Source: Oscillospiraceae bacterium
Lineage (GTDB): Bacteria > Bacillota > Clostridia > Oscillospirales > Oscillospiraceae
Assembly: GCA_020025275.1 (NCBI GenBank)
Contig: JAHHSI010000003.1
Location: 1 to 64,000 of the forward strand
Direction: 5' to 3'
DNA length: 64,000 nucleotides
Program-made: the position numbers and the translations under genes
Shown here: in pieces, positions 36,785-45,009 of the stretch
Layout of the letters: each line of letters starts with the position of its first letter
How positions within the stretch are numbered: position 1 is the stretch's first letter
Notes under the pieces: model-generated
Told to the model about the DNA's origin: nothing
Databases searched by the model: none
What the model saw: only the letters and a program-made list of their open reading frames with translations

Positions 36785-37642
36785 ATGCAAGCTTATGTCA
36801 TGGATGCATTTTCTTCAAAAATATTCGGCGGCAATCAAGCCGGGGTTGTCCTGCCGGAGCGGGCATTGACAGACCGGGAGATGCAGCGGATCGCTGCGGA
36901 ATTCAAGCACTCGGAGACGGCCTTTGTACGTATGGAGTCGGAGGACAGCGTGAGCCTGCGCTATTTTACACCGGCCGGAGAAGTGGATCTGTGCGGCCAT
37001 GCGACCATTGCATCGTTTGCCTTGCTGCGCCAGACGGGGAGTCTTGGCGACGGCTGCTTCACCGCCCACACCAAAGCGGGGAAGCTGCAGATCCTTGTTA
37101 ACGGAGCCACGGTGTGGATGGATATGGCGCCGCCGCAGCTGCTGCGGACCATCGAGGAAGAGGATTGGGAAGCACTCTATGGGGCCTATGGTCTTCGACC
37201 GGAACATTGTCCGGCGGGCTTTGCTCCCAAGATCGTCTCCACGGGGCTGGCGGACATTATGCTGCCGGTACGCGATCGTACGCTGCTGTTGTCCGCAGTG
37301 CAGAATGAACAGGCGGTGACGGAATTATCCCGCCGGTATGATGTGACGGGCGTCCATATGTTTTGTCCGGGAGGAGCGGCCTGTACGGCGTACTGCAGCA
37401 ATTTTGCGCCGCTCTATGATATACCGGAGGAGTGCGCCACCGGGACCTCCAACGGCGCCTTGACATACTACCTCTATCTGCAGGGCTGCATTGCGCCGGA
37501 GGCGGAAAATGTCTTTGTGCAGGGCGAGCATATGGGCCGCCCCTCGGAGATCCGCAGCCGACTGGTGAAGGACGGAGAGAGCGTAAAGGTGCTCATTGGC
37601 GGCCGGGCGGTGATGAGTATGGCGTGTGATCTGAAGGTCTGA
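36785..37642 (+). CDS. PhzF family isomerase
   Basis: A 285-residue protein of the PhzF/YddE family, diaminopimelate-epimerase-like fold. The catalytic glutamate is in FKHSETAFV (Glu44), and the two half-domain signatures GGNQAGVVL and ECATGTSNGAL are present. Most family members outside phenazine producers have no known substrate. Single gene between a promoter and a bidirectional terminator. AAGGGGGAACTTC precedes the ATG. Confidence 0.9.
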   Translation: MQAYVMDAFSSKIFGGNQAGVVLPERALTDREMQRIAAEFKHSETAFVRMESEDSVSLRYFTPAGEVDLCGHATIASFALLRQTGSLGDGCFTAHTKAGKLQILVNGATVWMDMAPPQLLRTIEEEDWEALYGAYGLRPEHCPAGFAPKIVSTGLADIMLPVRDRTLLLSAVQNEQAVTELSRRYDVTGVHMFCPGGAACTAYCSNFAPLYDIPEECATGTSNGALTYYLYLQGCIAPEAENVFVQGEHMGRPSEIRSRLVKDGESVKVLIGGRAVMSMACDLKV

Positions 37643-37721
37643 GCAGGGAGGGCGTCCTCCGTGCTGCGAGCCGATGCACCGTGCCTGAGGAGAAGCGGCA
37701 GACCAAGGGAAGATTCAGACA

Positions 37722-37770
37722 ATAAAAAAACCGAGGAAGGTTCGTAGTTGGAACCTTCCTCGGTTTTCTC
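37722..37770. terminator. Bidirectional terminator between the PhzF-like and LCP genes
   Basis: Stem of about 17 bp (AAAACCGAGGAAGGTTC with its complement, 37727-37743 and 37751-37767) with an A run before and a T run after, so it serves both convergent genes. Confidence 0.9.
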
Positions 37771-37834
37771 TCTTTGTAAGGGGATCTCCTCCGTGGAGAG
37801 GGACAAGATAGATCCTCTGCGCAGTGGAAAAAGA

Positions 37835-39403
37835 TCAATCAGCAGAGGTGTGAGAGCCAACCTCAGTGGAGTCCTCAGAGGGGATCACAGGAATCTTGCC
37901 GTCCATGACCTGCTTGACCAGATCTCTGGCGATCTCGACCGAATCTTCATCAGGCTGCATAACATACAGTTCCTCGTATCCGGCAATGGCGCAGGGCTGG
38001 AAATCGTTATAGCCCCAGACAGCATAGCTGGTAATGTTCCAATCGGCGGAGCTCTTCAGCTGCATCCGCACCAGAGCGCTGATGTCATCGTAGGGCATAT
38101 TGGTGGTGAAGCAACCCTCCACAGCCTTGAGCAGGTTGTTGTACTTGGCCAGGATCTCAGGGGAGGAAGCTTTATCCACAATGGCGGAAATGACGGTCAT
38201 CTGGTTCTTGCCGCGCTGGTTGTCGCCGTCGATAAAGGAGTCACGCTCACGGCTGAAGGCCATGGCCTCGTGGCCGTTGAGGTGGTTGAGACCCTCGTCG
38301 AAGTGATAGTCACGCTGATCGCCGTTATCAAAAACACCAATGTCGCGGGCTGTAAATTCGCAGGGGGACATGACATCGATGCCGCCCAGAGCATCGACAA
38401 TGTCGATGAGGCCGGTGAAGTTAATTCGCATGAAGTAGTTGACATCCATGCCGTAGAAAGAGCCCAGGACCTTCATGGACTCCGAGGTACCAAGGCCGCC
38501 CACGTGGGTCAGCTTATCACGCTCGCCCATATAGGGAGCACTGACAAGGGGCATGTAGTAATCGCGGGGAGTGTTGAGTAGCAGCACCTGATGGGTGCGG
38601 GGATTGACTACTGCCAAGATGTTCACGTCGCTGAGGCTGTAGGTGTTGATGTCCGTATCGCGGGCATCGGAGCCGCTGCAGTAAACCACAAAGGGCTCGC
38701 GGGTGATCTCTGCGTTGGGGCTGATGGGATCAACAGCGTGCTCAGTGGTGAACTCGTATAGGATGCGCGTCTGCTTGGAAAAGTCCTCATAGCCGCTGTT
38801 TTTTTCCAGAATATTTATGTATCCGGCGTTGAGCATAATGGCGTCTACACTGTCGTCGTAAAGCGCATCGGCTAAGTCGGTCACACTGTTATAGGGGGTG
38901 TTCAGCATATCGCCCAGATTGCCGTTGACGGCGTCCAGCAGCGCTTCGGTGTTCTTTTTATCGGAATGGGCCAGGGTGCCGAAATGAAAACCGACCGCAT
39001 CGCCGATGTCCGTGGCAGGGCTGTCCTTCATAACGATGACATAGGTAGTTTCCTTTTCCACCAGTTTACCCGAAATGTTCATCAGCATATTCTGCACGCT
39101 GCCTGCGGCGGTGACCGTATAGATCATGGCACCGGAGAGCGCCAGTGCTATGAAGCCGCAAACGAATTTGGGGACGAGCGTGCGGCGCCGGGGCAGTTGG
39201 ACGATCAGGTGCAGGAAATTGAGTACGGCCAGCACCACGACCAGTGCTACCGCCAAGCCGGTTGTCAGCATCTGCGTGGATAGCAGGCGGATCAGCAGAA
39301 TCAGGCTGCACACAGCAAACAGGATCAGACAGGCCAGACCGAACCAGTCACCGAATGCCATGGGCCGGCGGCTGTAGCCTCTTTTGCTTTTATTGGAATG
39401 CAT
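37835..39403 (-). CDS. LytR-CpsA-Psr (LCP) family wall-polymer ligase
   Basis: A 522-residue LCP protein that attaches polymers to peptidoglycan. Three membrane segments occupy about residues 15-110. The LCP domain runs from about residue 225: DVNILAVVNPRTHQVLLL, the arginine-rich TPRDYYMPL, then NHLNGHEAMAFSRERDSF and DNQRGKNQMTVI, which contain the usual conserved Arg and Asp residues. A second N-terminal extracellular part, about residues 115-215, accompanies LCP in many Firmicutes. ATG 39403 after AAGGAGATTTTCT. Shares a bidirectional terminator with the PhzF-like gene. Confidence 0.93.
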   Translation of the reverse strand: MHSNKSKRGYSRRPMAFGDWFGLACLILFAVCSLILLIRLLSTQMLTTGLAVALVVVLAVLNFLHLIVQLPRRRTLVPKFVCGFIALALSGAMIYTVTAAGSVQNMLMNISGKLVEKETTYVIVMKDSPATDIGDAVGFHFGTLAHSDKKNTEALLDAVNGNLGDMLNTPYNSVTDLADALYDDSVDAIMLNAGYINILEKNSGYEDFSKQTRILYEFTTEHAVDPISPNAEITREPFVVYCSGSDARDTDINTYSLSDVNILAVVNPRTHQVLLLNTPRDYYMPLVSAPYMGERDKLTHVGGLGTSESMKVLGSFYGMDVNYFMRINFTGLIDIVDALGGIDVMSPCEFTARDIGVFDNGDQRDYHFDEGLNHLNGHEAMAFSRERDSFIDGDNQRGKNQMTVISAIVDKASSPEILAKYNNLLKAVEGCFTTNMPYDDISALVRMQLKSSADWNITSYAVWGYNDFQPCAIAGYEELYVMQPDEDSVEIARDLVKQVMDGKIPVIPSEDSTEVGSHTSAD

Positions 39404-39767
39404 AGAAAATCTCCTTATCAAATATAGAATGTACCGAACAAGTCGGAAGAAGAACATGCGCTTTTTTATTATAGTACACTCGGCGGCACATTTCTACAGC
39501 AAATTGCAACAAATGTCATACGATTTTTCTATGGCAGGCGGCAAGATGATGAAACAGGAGGAGATCGGAGGTTAGGAAAAGGGGAAAAGAGAGGTAATCC
39601 GGCATTGAAGGTAAAGAAAAAGCATGGTATACTATATTAATAAATAGATAGCAATGATCGATCCGTCAAGTCGCTGTGAACTCCGAAGGTGTGCGTATTG
39701 CACCAGACAGGCAGCAGAGTCCCGAAACGGCATCGTGCATACACCCGCCCAGGGGAGGAAAGAACCA
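39404..39767. other. Divergent intergenic region (LCP / VanY-like)
   Basis: It holds the promoter regions of both flanking genes. A TATAAT-like box for the LCP gene reads on the minus strand around 39471-39466, with a weak -35. The plus-strand promoter is listed separately. I saw no gene or structured RNA in the 130-base leader of the VanY-like gene. Confidence 0.5.
39605..39633 (+). promoter_or_regulatory. Promoter of the VanY-like gene
   Basis: TTGAAG (39605-39610) and TATACT (39628-39633), 17-bp spacer. Confidence 0.65.
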
Positions 39768-40574
39768 ATGGAGCATACCCCTTATGATTATGAAAAGAGA
39801 ATCCGGGAACGCCATCATCGACGGGAGCTGCTGCGTCGCCGCCGGAGACGGCGGTGGGTTCTGCTGGCAATCCTGCTTGTTCTTGCAACGGTGCTGACCG
39901 TGGTCTTGGTCAAGCAGTCCGGCACCAAAGAAGCACCGAAGGAATCCCCCGGTACGGAGACGCCGGTCACACCGCCCCAGCAGCCGGAAGAACAACCGAA
40001 GCCCGTCTCTGCGGATTGGCGCTTGACGCTGGTAAATCCTTGGAACCCGCTGCCGGTGACATGGGAGCCGCCGGCCATGAAGGAGTTGACCAGCGGCTGG
40101 CAGGTGGATGAGCGCTGCTACGATGACCTGATGGAAATGCTGAAGGACTGCAGCGCCGCGGGGTATGAGGCGCTGGTGTGCTCGGCGTATCGCCCGCGCT
40201 CCCTGCAGGAGGAGCTGTTTGGCAATCTGGTGCAGGAGTATATGGGACAAGGGATGTCGGAGGAAACGGCCAAAGCGGAGGCCGCCAAGGAGGTGGCCGT
40301 TCCCGGTACCAGCGAGCATCAGCTGGGGCTGGCCATGGATATTGTGGATATGGACCATCAGCTGCTGGACGATACACAGGCCAATACGCCGGCCCAGCAA
40401 TGGCTGATGAAAAACAGCTGGCGCTACGGGTTCATCCTGCGTTTCCCGAAGGAAAAAGAGGACATTACAGGGATTATCTACGAGCCCTGGCATTATCGCT
40501 ACGTGGGCCGGGAGGTGGCGGAGGAGATCTATCAGGGCAATCTCTGTCTTGAGGAATACCTACAAAAGAAGTAA
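39768..40574 (+). CDS. D-alanyl-D-alanine carboxypeptidase, M15B (VanY-like)
   Basis: A 268-residue membrane-anchored peptidase: a basic N-terminus (arginine run about 18-28), one TM helix (about 29-48), a Pro/Glu-rich linker, then the M15 domain. Zinc and catalytic motifs are CSAYRPRSLQEELF, TSEHQLGLAMDIVD (about 182-195) and EPWHYRYVG. It trims terminal D-Ala from stem peptides. ATG 39768 after GGGGAGGAAAGAACC. No vancomycin-resistance genes are nearby, so this is a housekeeping VanY-like enzyme. Confidence 0.92.
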   Translation: MEHTPYDYEKRIRERHHRRELLRRRRRRRWVLLAILLVLATVLTVVLVKQSGTKEAPKESPGTETPVTPPQQPEEQPKPVSADWRLTLVNPWNPLPVTWEPPAMKELTSGWQVDERCYDDLMEMLKDCSAAGYEALVCSAYRPRSLQEELFGNLVQEYMGQGMSEETAKAEAAKEVAVPGTSEHQLGLAMDIVDMDHQLLDDTQANTPAQQWLMKNSWRYGFILRFPKEKEDITGIIYEPWHYRYVGREVAEEIYQGNLCLEEYLQKK

Positions 40575-40587
40575 GGCCACACAAGAA

Positions 40588-40631
40588 TGCCGTACAGACC
40601 GGCGGAGAATTCCGGCGGTTCTGTACGGCAT
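40588..40631. repeat. Long inverted repeat, possible convergent terminator
   Basis: Stem of about 16 bp (ATGCCGTACAGACCG with its near-complement, 40588-40602 and 40616-40631) between the ends of the VanY-like gene and the small minus-strand gene. T tracts are poor on both sides. Confidence 0.5.
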
Positions 40632-40650
40632 TGGTGCTCAGGGAAGAGAG

Positions 40651-40800
40651 TTAGCGGGCGTTGGACTCATTGCGGACGTTTTCGCTTCGGGTGGTCTCGT
40701 CCTTGGCGTTTTTGACATTCTTGGCGTTCTTGGTGTTGGTGGTATTGGAACCGCGGCACTGGCTGCCTTTGCTGTTTTTGGCGTTCTTGTAATTGTCCAT
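40651..40800 (-). CDS. Small Asn/Lys-rich protein (49 aa)
   Basis: A 49-residue, very hydrophilic protein made almost wholly of Asn, Lys, Ser, Thr, Glu and Ala, with repeated NAKN units (YKNAKNSK, TKNAKNVKNAKD). A strong ribosome binding site (AAGGAGGTGTCCTC) precedes the ATG at 40800, which is the main evidence that it is a gene. Such Asn-rich short proteins are seen in sporulating Clostridia. I do not know a function. It overlaps no other gene; the IF-3 leader is upstream on the other strand. Confidence 0.55.
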   Translation of the reverse strand: MDNYKNAKNSKGSQCRGSNTTNTKNAKNVKNAKDETTRSENVRNESNAR

Positions 40801-40886
40801 GAGGACACCTCCTTCTGTACGTTGTGTACGGTGATAGTGTTGCCGGAATCCGAGCGAATATACAAAAGAAAAGGGAAGAAAAGTGC

Positions 40887-40915
40887 TTGACAAATCCACG
40901 GGCACGTGGTATCAT
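40887..40915 (+). promoter_or_regulatory. Promoter of infC-rpmI-rplT
   Basis: TTGACA (40887-40892) and TATCAT (40910-40915), 17-bp spacer. Confidence 0.8.
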
Positions 40916-40934
40916 ACTTGAGAAAACAAAGAAG

Positions 40935-41056
40935 GTCGGTGCATCCGCCTCACCTTAAGCAGTGGCGAAAAGGTTAACAGCTGTTTGAAACGAAACCCGG
41001 AGTGGGTTTTTGTTTGCTGCGCGGATGCTATGAGCATTCGCGTTTTTTTAATTTTG
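40935..41056 (+). ncRNA. L20-type leader attenuator of infC-rpmI-rplT
   Basis: The leader ends in a terminator stem (41020-41029 with 41033-41042) followed by seven T residues and AATTTT. The segment GCATCCGC at 40941-40948 is an exact complement of GCGGATGC at 41021-41028, the 5' arm of the terminator, so an alternative antiterminator helix can form. This fits the L20-controlled attenuator found before infC in Firmicutes. Confidence 0.75.
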
Positions 41057-41074
41057 GATTGGAGGTGCTTCGGT

Positions 41075-41593
41075 ATTAGCAAGGTAGTGCATCAACTGAA
41101 CGAAGAGATCCGCGATAAGGAGATCCGCCTCATCGGCGCCACCGGTGAACAGCTGGGAATCATGTCCTCGACAGAGGCTCTGAACATTGCAGAGGAGCAG
41201 GGTTTGGATTTGGTGAAGATTTCTCCGCAGGCACAGCCGCCTGTGTGTAAGCTTATGAACTACGGCAAGTTCAAGTTCGAGCAGAGCAAGCGGGAAAAGG
41301 AAGCAAAGAAAAACCAGCATGTGGTGGAAATCAAGGAAATTCGTATGTCTCCGGGCATTGACGTCGGTGATTTTAACACCAAGCTCAAGAATGCGCAGAA
41401 GTTTCTGGCAGACGGAAACCGTGTGAAAGTCTCTGTTCGCTTCCGCGGTAGAGAGATGGCCCATACGGAGATCGGCCGGGAACTGCTGAAAAAGTTTGCA
41501 GATATGTGTTCCGAAGCAGCAACCATGGATAAGGCCGCTAAGATGGAGGGAAGAAACATGTCCATGTTCCTGTCCCCGAAAACCGGTAAATAA
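41075..41593 (+). CDS. infC: Translation initiation factor IF-3
   Basis: A 172-residue IF-3 that binds the 30S subunit and checks start codons. The open frame has no ATG in the right place; I choose the ATT at 41075, which follows GGAGGTGCTTCGGT. An AUU start is the known self-regulating start of infC. The protein then reads SKVVHQLNEEIRDKEIRLIG. Conserved IF-3 parts QPPVCKLMNYGKFKFE and IRMSPGIDVGDFNTKL are present. First gene of the rpmI-rplT operon. Confidence 0.96.
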   Translation: MSKVVHQLNEEIRDKEIRLIGATGEQLGIMSSTEALNIAEEQGLDLVKISPQAQPPVCKLMNYGKFKFEQSKREKEAKKNQHVVEIKEIRMSPGIDVGDFNTKLKNAQKFLADGNRVKVSVRFRGREMAHTEIGRELLKKFADMCSEAATMDKAAKMEGRNMSMFLSPKTGK

Positions 41594-41645
41594 AAGCGTT
41601 CTTCACGCAATATGCAGAAGAAAACATTGGAAGGAGTAAATTATT

Positions 41646-41843
41646 ATGCCTAAACTGAAGACTCACAGCGGAGCCAAGAAGCGCTTCAACCTGACGAAAT
41701 CCGGCAAGGTCAAGAGAGCTCACGCTTTCAAGAGCCACATCCTGACCAAGAAGGATACCAAGCGTACCCGTCGTCTGCGCAGCGGTGCTTATGCCGACTG
41801 CACCAACGAGGCGACCATTCGCAAGATGATCCCCTACAAGTAA
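41646..41843 (+). CDS. rpmI: Ribosomal protein bL35
   Basis: A 65-residue basic 50S protein beginning PKLKTHSGAKKRF and continuing with the family block AFKSHILTKKDTKRTR. ATG after AAGGAGTAAATT. Located between infC and rplT in the standard order, 52 bp after infC. Confidence 0.98.
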   Translation: MPKLKTHSGAKKRFNLTKSGKVKRAHAFKSHILTKKDTKRTRRLRSGAYADCTNEATIRKMIPYK

Positions 41844-41877
41844 GAAAAGATTTCGTTAGAATAGGAGGCAATAAGAA

Positions 41878-42228
41878 ATGGCAAGAGTTAAAGGCGCTAT
41901 GATGGCGCGTAAGAGAAGAAATAAGACCCTGAAGCTGGCTAAGGGCTATTGGGGCGCTAAGTCCAAGCACTTTAAGATGGCGAACGAGCAGGTGATGAAG
42001 TCCCTGACCTACGCTTATGTGGGCCGTCGTCTGAAGAAGAGAGACTTCCGCCAGCTGTGGATCACCCGTATCAGCGCTGCTTGCAAGCTGAACGGCATGA
42101 ACTACTCCAGCTTCATGCACGGCCTGAAGGTTGCCGGCATCCAGATCAACCGCAAGATGCTCTCTGAGATGGCCATCAACGATGCCGTGGCTTTCACCGC
42201 TCTGTGTGAGATCGCTAAGAAGGCCTAA
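41878..42228 (+). CDS. rplT: Ribosomal protein bL20
   Basis: A 116-residue 50S assembly protein (MARVKGAMMARKRRNK ... YAYVGRRLKKRDFRQLWITR segments). In Firmicutes it represses its own operon by binding the leader. GGAGGCAATAAG precedes the ATG. Last gene of the operon before a terminator. Confidence 0.98.
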   Translation: MARVKGAMMARKRRNKTLKLAKGYWGAKSKHFKMANEQVMKSLTYAYVGRRLKKRDFRQLWITRISAACKLNGMNYSSFMHGLKVAGIQINRKMLSEMAINDAVAFTALCEIAKKA

Positions 42229-42245
42229 GTTTCCGAACTGGAAAA

Positions 42246-42290
42246 GCAAATACGTCCTGAAGCCGTGGCTTCGGGGCGTATTTTTTTTGA
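42246..42290 (+). terminator. Terminator of infC-rpmI-rplT
   Basis: Stem AATACGTCCTGAAGCC with its near-complement around a GTG loop, followed by eight T residues. Confidence 0.85.
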
Positions 42291-42427
42291 ATAAATTTCT
42301 TGCAATTTGTTGCATTTACTACGTGTCTTTTGCCGTGAGTTGTGTTAGAATAAAAAGATGAAAGTATCAGGAAAAAGAAGGAATATGGGAAAAGTTATAA
42401 AATAAGTGGGAATATGGAGGAAATGCG

Positions 42428-43894
42428 ATGTATTGTACAAGAAAAATCAACGATGATTATACATGGGTCGGCGCTGATGCACGACGTCTTGCCATGTTTG
42501 AAGGTGTGTTCGGTGTGCCGGACGGCATCTCTTTCAACAGCTATCTCCTGAAGGACGAAAAGACGGTCCTCTTCGATACCGCCGACAGCGCTGTGGTTCA
42601 GACGTTCCGTGAGAACCTGCTCCACGAGCTGGGGGGCCGGGATCTGGATTATCTGATCGTTCAGCATCTGGAGCCTGACCATACGGCTCTGGTGGAAGAG
42701 CTGCTGCTGCGCTTCCCGAAGCTGCAGGTGGTGTGCACCGCTAAGGCGGCGACCATGCTGGGGCAGTTCTTTGACGGGGCTGCGGGCAAGGAGATCATTA
42801 CCGTGAAGGAGAGCGATACCCTCTGCACCGGACGCCATACGCTGGAGTTCATCGAGGCACCTATGGTTCACTGGCCTGAGGTCATGATGACGTATGACCG
42901 GACGGATCGCTTCCTGCTGACCGCAGATGCCTTTGGCTGCTTTGGCGCGATCAACGGCCAGCTGTTCGCCGATGAGGTGAACTACGAGCGGGATTATCTG
43001 GACGAGACACGCCGCTACTACAGCAATATCGTGGGTAAGTACGGCAAGCAGGTGCAGGCCGTGCTGAAAAAGGCAGCCAAGTTGGAGATCGAGATGCTTC
43101 TGCCCCTCCATGGTTTCGTCTGGCGCAAGGATCTGCAGTGGATCCTCGAGAAGTATGATCTCTGGAGCCGCTGGGAGCCGGAAGAGAAGAGCGTGGTCAT
43201 CGCCTACGCATCCGTCTACGGCCATACGGAAAATGCAGCCAATATTCTGGCCTGCCGTCTGGCAGAGCAGGGGGTTCGTGTTCAGATGTTTGATACCTCT
43301 GTGACGCCGGCGTCCTACATCGTGTCGGCTGCGTTCAAGGCAAGCCATCTTGTTTTTGCCGCAACCACATATAACTCCGGTGTGTTTGTGACCATGGAGC
43401 AGCTGCTCCACGATCTGGTGGCTCACGGGCTGCGCAACCGAAGCTATCTGCTGATGGAAAACGGCTCCTGGGCCCCCACCTCCGGCCGCGGCATGAAGAA
43501 AATCCTGGAGCCGCTGGAGTGGAAGGAACTGGCAGATCCGCTGTCTCTGCGCTCTGCGCTGAAGGCGCATCAGGAGCCGGTACTGGAGCGCATGGCCAGC
43601 TTGATCGTGGAAGATATGAAGAGCGAGCGTCCTGTCGAGGCAGCCTCCGACAAGCCTCTCAAGCGCTATGTATGCCGGATTTGCGGCTATGTGTATGAGG
43701 GGGAGGAGCTGCCGGAGGATTTCAAGTGCCCGCTGTGCGGCGCTGCTGCCAGCTACTTTGATGAGAAGGCGGAGAGCAAGAAGTTTGTCTGCTCACTGTG
43801 CGGCTTCATCTATGAGGGAGAGTCTGTCCCTGCAGATTTCCGCTGCCCGCTGTGCAACGCCCCGGCCGACAAATTTGTTGAAAAGAAAGATTGA
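42428..43894 (+). CDS. Flavodiiron protein (FprA-like) with two C-terminal rubredoxin domains
   Basis: A 488-residue protein with a metallo-beta-lactamase-like diiron domain (about 1-245), flavodoxin domain (about 255-395, with FMN loop SVYGHTENAA) and two rubredoxin domains (about 412-452 and 453-488). All diiron ligands are visible: HLEPDH, the His in PMVHWPE, LTADAFG and LPLHGFVW. Each rubredoxin domain has two CxxCG/CxLC motifs. Flavodiiron proteins reduce oxygen or nitric oxide to harmless products; two fused rubredoxins are unusual, since one or none is typical. ATG after GGAGGAAATGCG. Monocistronic. Confidence 0.92.
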   Translation: MYCTRKINDDYTWVGADARRLAMFEGVFGVPDGISFNSYLLKDEKTVLFDTADSAVVQTFRENLLHELGGRDLDYLIVQHLEPDHTALVEELLLRFPKLQVVCTAKAATMLGQFFDGAAGKEIITVKESDTLCTGRHTLEFIEAPMVHWPEVMMTYDRTDRFLLTADAFGCFGAINGQLFADEVNYERDYLDETRRYYSNIVGKYGKQVQAVLKKAAKLEIEMLLPLHGFVWRKDLQWILEKYDLWSRWEPEEKSVVIAYASVYGHTENAANILACRLAEQGVRVQMFDTSVTPASYIVSAAFKASHLVFAATTYNSGVFVTMEQLLHDLVAHGLRNRSYLLMENGSWAPTSGRGMKKILEPLEWKELADPLSLRSALKAHQEPVLERMASLIVEDMKSERPVEAASDKPLKRYVCRICGYVYEGEELPEDFKCPLCGAAASYFDEKAESKKFVCSLCGFIYEGESVPADFRCPLCNAPADKFVEKKD

Positions 43895-43932
43895 AAAAAG
43901 CAGGTGTAACCAAGGGTTACACCTGCTTTTTT
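43894..43932. terminator. Bidirectional terminator between flavodiiron and trmB genes
   Basis: Stem AAAAAAGCAGGTGTAACC with its complement around a short CAAG-containing loop, A and T runs on both sides. Confidence 0.9.
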
Positions 43933-43967
43933 GTTTTCTGATTGCAGAAAGAGGGACGTCCCCGGGG

Positions 43968-44651
43968 TCACCGGACCTCAGGGGCCTCTTCCACGGCCGG
44001 GGCGGGTGCCTCCCAAGGCACCATGGTGGCAACACAGCGATTGATATTTTTCCCCTCTGCGTAGAACTTGGCCTCATAGTCGGTCATGACGCCCACCGGC
44101 CCGTTGGCGTGGAGGTCTGTGGTCACTTCCGAGAGGGTGAAGCCAAACTGGGGGATTTCCTCCACGGAAAAGGCGAACAGCTTGTCGTTATCGCTCTTGA
44201 AATGGATCTGGCCGCCCATCTTCAACACCTGACGGTACGTTTTCAGGAAATTACCGTGGGTCAGGCGGCGCTTGGCCTGATTGCTCTTGGGCCACGGATC
44301 GCAGAAGTTGATATAGATTCGGTCGATCTCACCGCCGTCAAACATCTCCGGCAGCGTGGCAGCGTCACCATCAACAAAAAATACGTTCTTCAGCCCGGCG
44401 TCACGGCAGCGCTCCATAGCGACCACCATGGCGTCAGGCACCTTTTCAACGGCAATCAGAAGCACATCCGGTGCGGCAGCTGCGGTTTCCGCCGTGAAAC
44501 GGCCTTTGCCGCAGCCGACTTCCACCCGGATTTCACGGGCCTGGGGAAACAGCTCACGCCAACGGCCCTTGTATGCAAAGGGATCGGTGATCCACAGGGC
44601 CTGACAGGCCTCCATTCTCGGCTGCAGGTTCTTTTTCTTTCTCATGCGCAT
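43968..44651 (-). CDS. trmB: tRNA (guanine-N7-)-methyltransferase
   Basis: A 227-residue SAM-dependent enzyme that methylates G46 of tRNAs. Motif I is IRVEVGCGKGRFT, and the family block INFCDPWPKSNQAKRRLTH carries the catalytic Asp. I choose the ATG at 44651 with AGGAGG upstream; residues before it in the longer frame are not conserved. Convergent with the flavodiiron gene. Confidence 0.95.
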   Translation of the reverse strand: MRMRKKKNLQPRMEACQALWITDPFAYKGRWRELFPQAREIRVEVGCGKGRFTAETAAAAPDVLLIAVEKVPDAMVVAMERCRDAGLKNVFFVDGDAATLPEMFDGGEIDRIYINFCDPWPKSNQAKRRLTHGNFLKTYRQVLKMGGQIHFKSDNDKLFAFSVEEIPQFGFTLSEVTTDLHANGPVGVMTDYEAKFYAEGKNINRCVATMVPWEAPAPAVEEAPEVR

Positions 44652-45009
44652 GGCAGGTACATCCTCCTGAAACAGCATCGGCTGTAATTTCTTATTCTAT
44701 CTTTATACCATAAAATATAGACTCATGTAAACGGTTTTTTCTCGAAACAGCGGCTGATTGCAAAAATATGACAGGAGAATTGCCGAAGGGAGGGGGTTAA
44801 AAATACTAAAGATGAACAAGTGGTTTTGTACATAGTGCTAAAAAGGAAAAAGAGCATCGGCGGGGCTTGATAAATTTTAGACGATATACTATAATACGAG
44901 ATATATGAAGGGGATAGCGGCCGGAAGACCGGCAACCTCTACGATAAGCGCGTCACGACGCACGATGCACCGTGTACGCACGGCTTAAATGTGAAGGAGG
45001 CAAACCAAC
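44652..45009 (+). other. Intergenic region with promoter and leader of the butyrate operon
   Basis: It contains the crt promoter and a leader of about 110 bases. Within the leader lies a possible 27-codon reading frame (44904-44987) rich in Arg and Ser but without a good ribosome binding site, plus a small GCCGG-AAGA-CCGGC hairpin. The region upstream of 44860 shows no gene. Confidence 0.5.
44867..44895 (+). promoter_or_regulatory. Promoter of crt-hbd-bcd-etfBA
   Basis: TTGATA (44867-44872) and TATAAT (44890-44895), 17-bp spacer. Confidence 0.8.
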
